Shown piece after piece: positions 61,928 through 64,000 of a stretch of 64,000 nucleotides of DNA. Made by a program: the position numbers and the translations under genes. Where the stretch lies: NCBI RefSeq assembly GCF_020524485.1, contig NZ_JAIVLF010000003.1, positions 186,001 through 250,000 of the forward strand, written 5' to 3'. The notes beneath the pieces were generated by a model that was not told the DNA's origin, searched no databases, and saw nothing but the letters and a program-made list of their open reading frames with translations. Origin of the DNA: Novosphingobium profundi (GTDB taxonomy: Bacteria; Pseudomonadota; Alphaproteobacteria; Sphingomonadales; Sphingomonadaceae). How positions within the stretch are numbered: the first letter of the stretch is position 1; each line of letters begins with the position of its first letter.

Positions 61928-62526
61928 GCGCGCCTCCCACCCCGCCCGCGCGCGCCGCGCTGGTCCTGGCGGCGGGCTCGGCACGGCGGTTCGGCTCGGA
62001 CAAGCTTTCGGCAACCTTCGAGGGCGAGCCGCTGGTCCACCACGCCATCCGCACAGCCTGCGCCGCGCCGGTGGACAAGGTCCTCGTCGCCGCGCGCCCC
62101 GACCTCGACCTTTCACAATGGCAGGCGCCCGAAGGGGCCCCGCCCGTCACGATCCTGCGCGTGGAAAGCCAAGCGCTGTCCACCACGCTCAAGGCGGGCG
62201 TCGCGGCCTTGGGCGATGTGGACGCGCTCTTCGTGTTCCTGGGCGACATGCCGCGCGTACCCAGCGAAGAAGCCGCGCATCTGGCCCGGATCCTCGCTGA
62301 CAACTTCGCCGCCTTGCCACGCCATGGGGGCAAGCCCGGGCATCCGGTCCTGCTCTCCGCGCGCGCGCTGGCCGACGTTCCCACGCTCACGGGCGATGCC
62401 GGTGCCGGACAGATCCTGCGTGGGCGCGCCGATGTCGTCTTTCACGAGACGCAAGATCCCGCCGTCCGGCTCGACATCGACCGCCCGGAAGACCTTGCGC
62501 GCCTCAAGCACGAGGCCGAAGACTGA
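61924..62526 (+). CDS. MobA-like molybdenum cofactor nucleotidyltransferase (MocA type)
   Basis: 200 aa, attaching CMP or GMP to molybdopterin for the target of XdhC. The glycosyltransferase-like motif LVLAAGSARRFGSDKL begins at residue 13, and VFLGDMPRV is the second motif. The only start that keeps the first motif is CTG at 61924, overlapping the xdhC stop as CTGA, with GGAG five bases upstream. The first standard start, GTG 62071, would delete the nucleotide-binding loop. Gene callers limited to ATG/GTG/TTG would truncate it. Confidence 0.88.
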   Translation: MSAPPTPPARAALVLAAGSARRFGSDKLSATFEGEPLVHHAIRTACAAPVDKVLVAARPDLDLSQWQAPEGAPPVTILRVESQALSTTLKAGVAALGDVDALFVFLGDMPRVPSEEAAHLARILADNFAALPRHGGKPGHPVLLSARALADVPTLTGDAGAGQILRGRADVVFHETQDPAVRLDIDRPEDLARLKHEAED

Positions 62527-62529
62527 GGC

Positions 62530-63099
62530 TCAGGCGTTGCCCGTCTGGCTTGAGAGAAGCCCCGGATCGATGCCCTCGTGCTTCCAGGCCCCGGCCCAGC
62601 GCGCTTCAGGGGAGGTGTCGAAGAGAACCTCGCGGCTGCCTTGCGCGGCGTACCAGCCGTGGTGGCGCATTTCCTCTTCCAACTGCCCCGGCGCCCAGCC
62701 CGCATAGCCCAGCGCCATGACCCACTGGCTGGGCCCGCGCCCCTGGGCAATCGCGCGCAGGATATCCATCGAGGCCGAGAGCGCGCACAAGGGGCCATCT
62801 TGGGCGTGAACCTCGATCGAATCTCCGCCACCCCAGTCGAGCGAATGCAGCACGAACCCGCGCCCCGGCTCCACCGGACCGCCGTTCAGCACCGCGCAGT
62901 CGGGTGCAAGTGCCGTGTCGAGGCCAAGATCGTCGAGAATGGCGTGGAAGGTCACGCCCTCGCGCGCCTCGCCCACGTTGATGCCCAGCGCGCCATGTTC
63001 GTCGTGCACGCACAGCACGTTGACCGAACGCTCGAAACGCGGATCGAACATGCCCGGCATGGCCAGGAGCATGCGGCCGGCAAGATACTGTCCTTCCAT
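62530..63099 (-). CDS. YqgE/AlgH family protein
   Basis: 189 aa. LLAMPGMFDPRFERSVNVLCVHDEHGALGI (N-terminal half, two segments), NGGPVEPGRGFVLH and ALGYAGWAPGQLEEEM are hallmarks of the YqgE/AlgH family, whose function is unclear. Start ATG 63099. Ends 3 bp from the convergent mobA-like stop. Confidence 0.92.
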   Translation of the reverse strand: MEGQYLAGRMLLAMPGMFDPRFERSVNVLCVHDEHGALGINVGEAREGVTFHAILDDLGLDTALAPDCAVLNGGPVEPGRGFVLHSLDWGGGDSIEVHAQDGPLCALSASMDILRAIAQGRGPSQWVMALGYAGWAPGQLEEEMRHHGWYAAQGSREVLFDTSPEARWAGAWKHEGIDPGLLSSQTGNA

Positions 63100-63229
63100 C
63101 ACCCTTTTGGACTCTACCCGTCTGCCCGCGCGCGACAAGGTGCAAGTCCTCCTTTTCGCCCGCACGGGGTGAATAAAGTCGCGACAAGGGGTTGTTCGCG
63201 CCGCATCGGCAATTAAGCCTGCCCGGATC

Positions 63230-64000
63230 ATGAAAACGACAAGAATGCACAGCCTGTTCGGCACCACCGCCCTCGTTCTCGGCCTCGTTGCAAGCAGCAA
63301 CGCGCTGGCCGCGGACGCCGAGGCCCCCGCGGCGATGGAGAGCGCCGATGCAGGGCCCATCATCGTCACCGGCCACGGCCTTGCCGAAAGCCCGGCGACC
63401 GTCGCCTATGATGTCGAGACCATCGCGCGCGACGAGCTTGTGTCCAGCGCCTCGGGCCGGATCGAGGATGTCCTCTCCTCGGTCGCGGGCTTCCAGCAGT
63501 TCCGCCGCTCCGACAGCCGCTCCTCGAACCCGTCCGCACAAGGCGCGACGCTGCGCGCGCTGGGCGGCAATGCGTCGAGCCGCGCGCTGGTCCTCCTTGA
63601 CGGCGTACCCGTCTCCAACCCCTTCTTCGGCTACGTGCCCTTCACCGCACTTGCACCCGAACGCCTGTCCTCGGTGCGCGTCACGCGCGGCGGCGGCGCG
63701 GGCGCCTTTGGCAGCGGCGCGATCTCGGGCACGATCGAGCTGATGAGCGCAGGCCCCGAGACACTTGGCGCCTTTTCGGGCACCGCGCTCGTCAACGACC
63801 GGGGCGGCACGCAAGGCTCGGCCAGCACCGCGCAGAAACTGGGCAAGGGCTTCATCGTGGCGGGCGTGCAATGGGACCGGGGCCAGGGCTTCTGGACGAC
63901 CCCTAAGGACCAGCGCGTGGACGCCTCCGCGCGCGCGGCCTACGAGAGCCTGTCCGGCTCGCTGCGTGCAGTCGCCCCGCTGGGCGAGACGCTGGAGATC
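63230..64000 (+). CDS. TonB-dependent receptor, C-terminus cut off by window edge
   Basis: 257 residues visible from ATG 63230. Signal peptide ending ALAADAE, then PIIVTGHGLAESPATVAYD and a plug domain (RIEDVLSSVAGFQQFRR, LLDGVPVSNPFFGYVP, VRVTRGGGAGAFGSGAISG). This plug resembles BtuB/metallophore-type receptors more than the sugar type at base 1. I looked for a cobalamin riboswitch in the 130-bp upstream region and saw none. Confidence 0.9.
   Translation, partial: MKTTRMHSLFGTTALVLGLVASSNALAADAEAPAAMESADAGPIIVTGHGLAESPATVAYDVETIARDELVSSASGRIEDVLSSVAGFQQFRRSDSRSSNPSAQGATLRALGGNASSRALVLLDGVPVSNPFFGYVPFTALAPERLSSVRVTRGGGAGAFGSGAISGTIELMSAGPETLGAFSGTALVNDRGGTQGSASTAQKLGKGFIVAGVQWDRGQGFWTTPKDQRVDASARAAYESLSGSLRAVAPLGETLEI

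Noticed and set aside
63100..63229. Cobalamin riboswitch upstream of the third TonB receptor
   Set aside because: The 130-bp region lacks the conserved B12-box-like sequence and is too short for the full structure.
1..64000. Prophage, insertion sequence, integron, CRISPR array or tRNA
   Set aside because: No transposase, integrase, phage or Cas protein was seen, no regularly spaced direct repeats, and no cloverleaf sequence noticed; a tRNA or CRISPR scan would be decisive.

Overview
The window is GC-rich, densely coded DNA with no rRNA or tRNA gene, no CRISPR array, no insertion sequence and no phage genes that I can see. The gene content points to an alphaproteobacterium of the order Sphingomonadales (Novosphingobium- or Sphingobium-like). 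The clues are several TonB-dependent receptors (one with the typical IIVTGVRASI N-terminus), a DUF1465/RcdA-type protein, a pair of YdcH (DUF465) genes, a PhaZ depolymerase, an E116-type B3 metallo-beta-lactamase and an oxidative sugar pathway instead of sugar phosphorylation. The genus is inference.

Bases 1-17,600 are one catabolic locus for plant arabinan/arabinogalactan side chains. It holds a TonB-dependent receptor (cut by the left edge), two GH43 enzymes (one a Tat lipoprotein, one an endo-arabinanase), a GH51 arabinofuranosidase, an aldose 1-epimerase and a sugar MFS importer. It also holds a non-phosphorylative pathway: Gfo/Idh sugar 1-dehydrogenase, IlvD/Edd sugar-acid dehydratase, AraD1-type FAH protein and ketoglutarate semialdehyde dehydrogenase. 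The De Ley-Doudoroff lower half (DgoK kinase, DgoA aldolase) sits inside the same operon. A GntR/FCD regulator lies in the middle. An AT-flanked GTCGGA-type motif precedes the receptor, the long operon and the transporter/epimerase pair, so these look like one regulon. L-arabinose and D-galactose share stereochemistry at C2-C4, so I suggest they share the first enzymes and then diverge into the C5 and C6 branches.

Bases 17,600-29,150 hold a patatin-like lipase, a MASE1-PAS-GGDEF diguanylate cyclase, a divergent leucine dehydrogenase/Lrp pair, a TetR-controlled receptor-hydrolase-MFS operon for an unknown substrate, and an L,D-transpeptidase. Bases 29,150-35,000 hold tilS, cpoB, a RodZ-like protein and ptsP. 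Bases 35,100-44,500 are mixed: two YdcH proteins, an RcdA-like protein, two metallo-beta-lactamase-fold proteins (one B3), nadA, a secreted nitrilase-like protein that has lost its catalytic cysteine, rluE, DUF2254 and terC. Bases 44,500-48,600 hold an SPFH/ribbon-helix-helix/membrane-protein operon, a secreted beta-helix protein and small unknowns. Bases 48,600-57,900 are mostly housekeeping: ribA, xthA, lolA, rpmG, ppk2, uppP, an M13 peptidase and an ABC exporter, plus a candidate small RNA between xthA and lolA. Bases 58,000-64,000 hold phaZ, a second L,D-transpeptidase-like protein, a TetR-XdhC-MobA-like operon, yqgE and the start of a third TonB-dependent receptor.

The most unusual structural features are four copies of an element exactly 113 bp long and bounded by two hairpins, plus one collapsed 20-bp derivative, placed mainly between convergent stop codons. 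Two genes also appear to start at CTG inside a CTGA overlap with the upstream stop codon.
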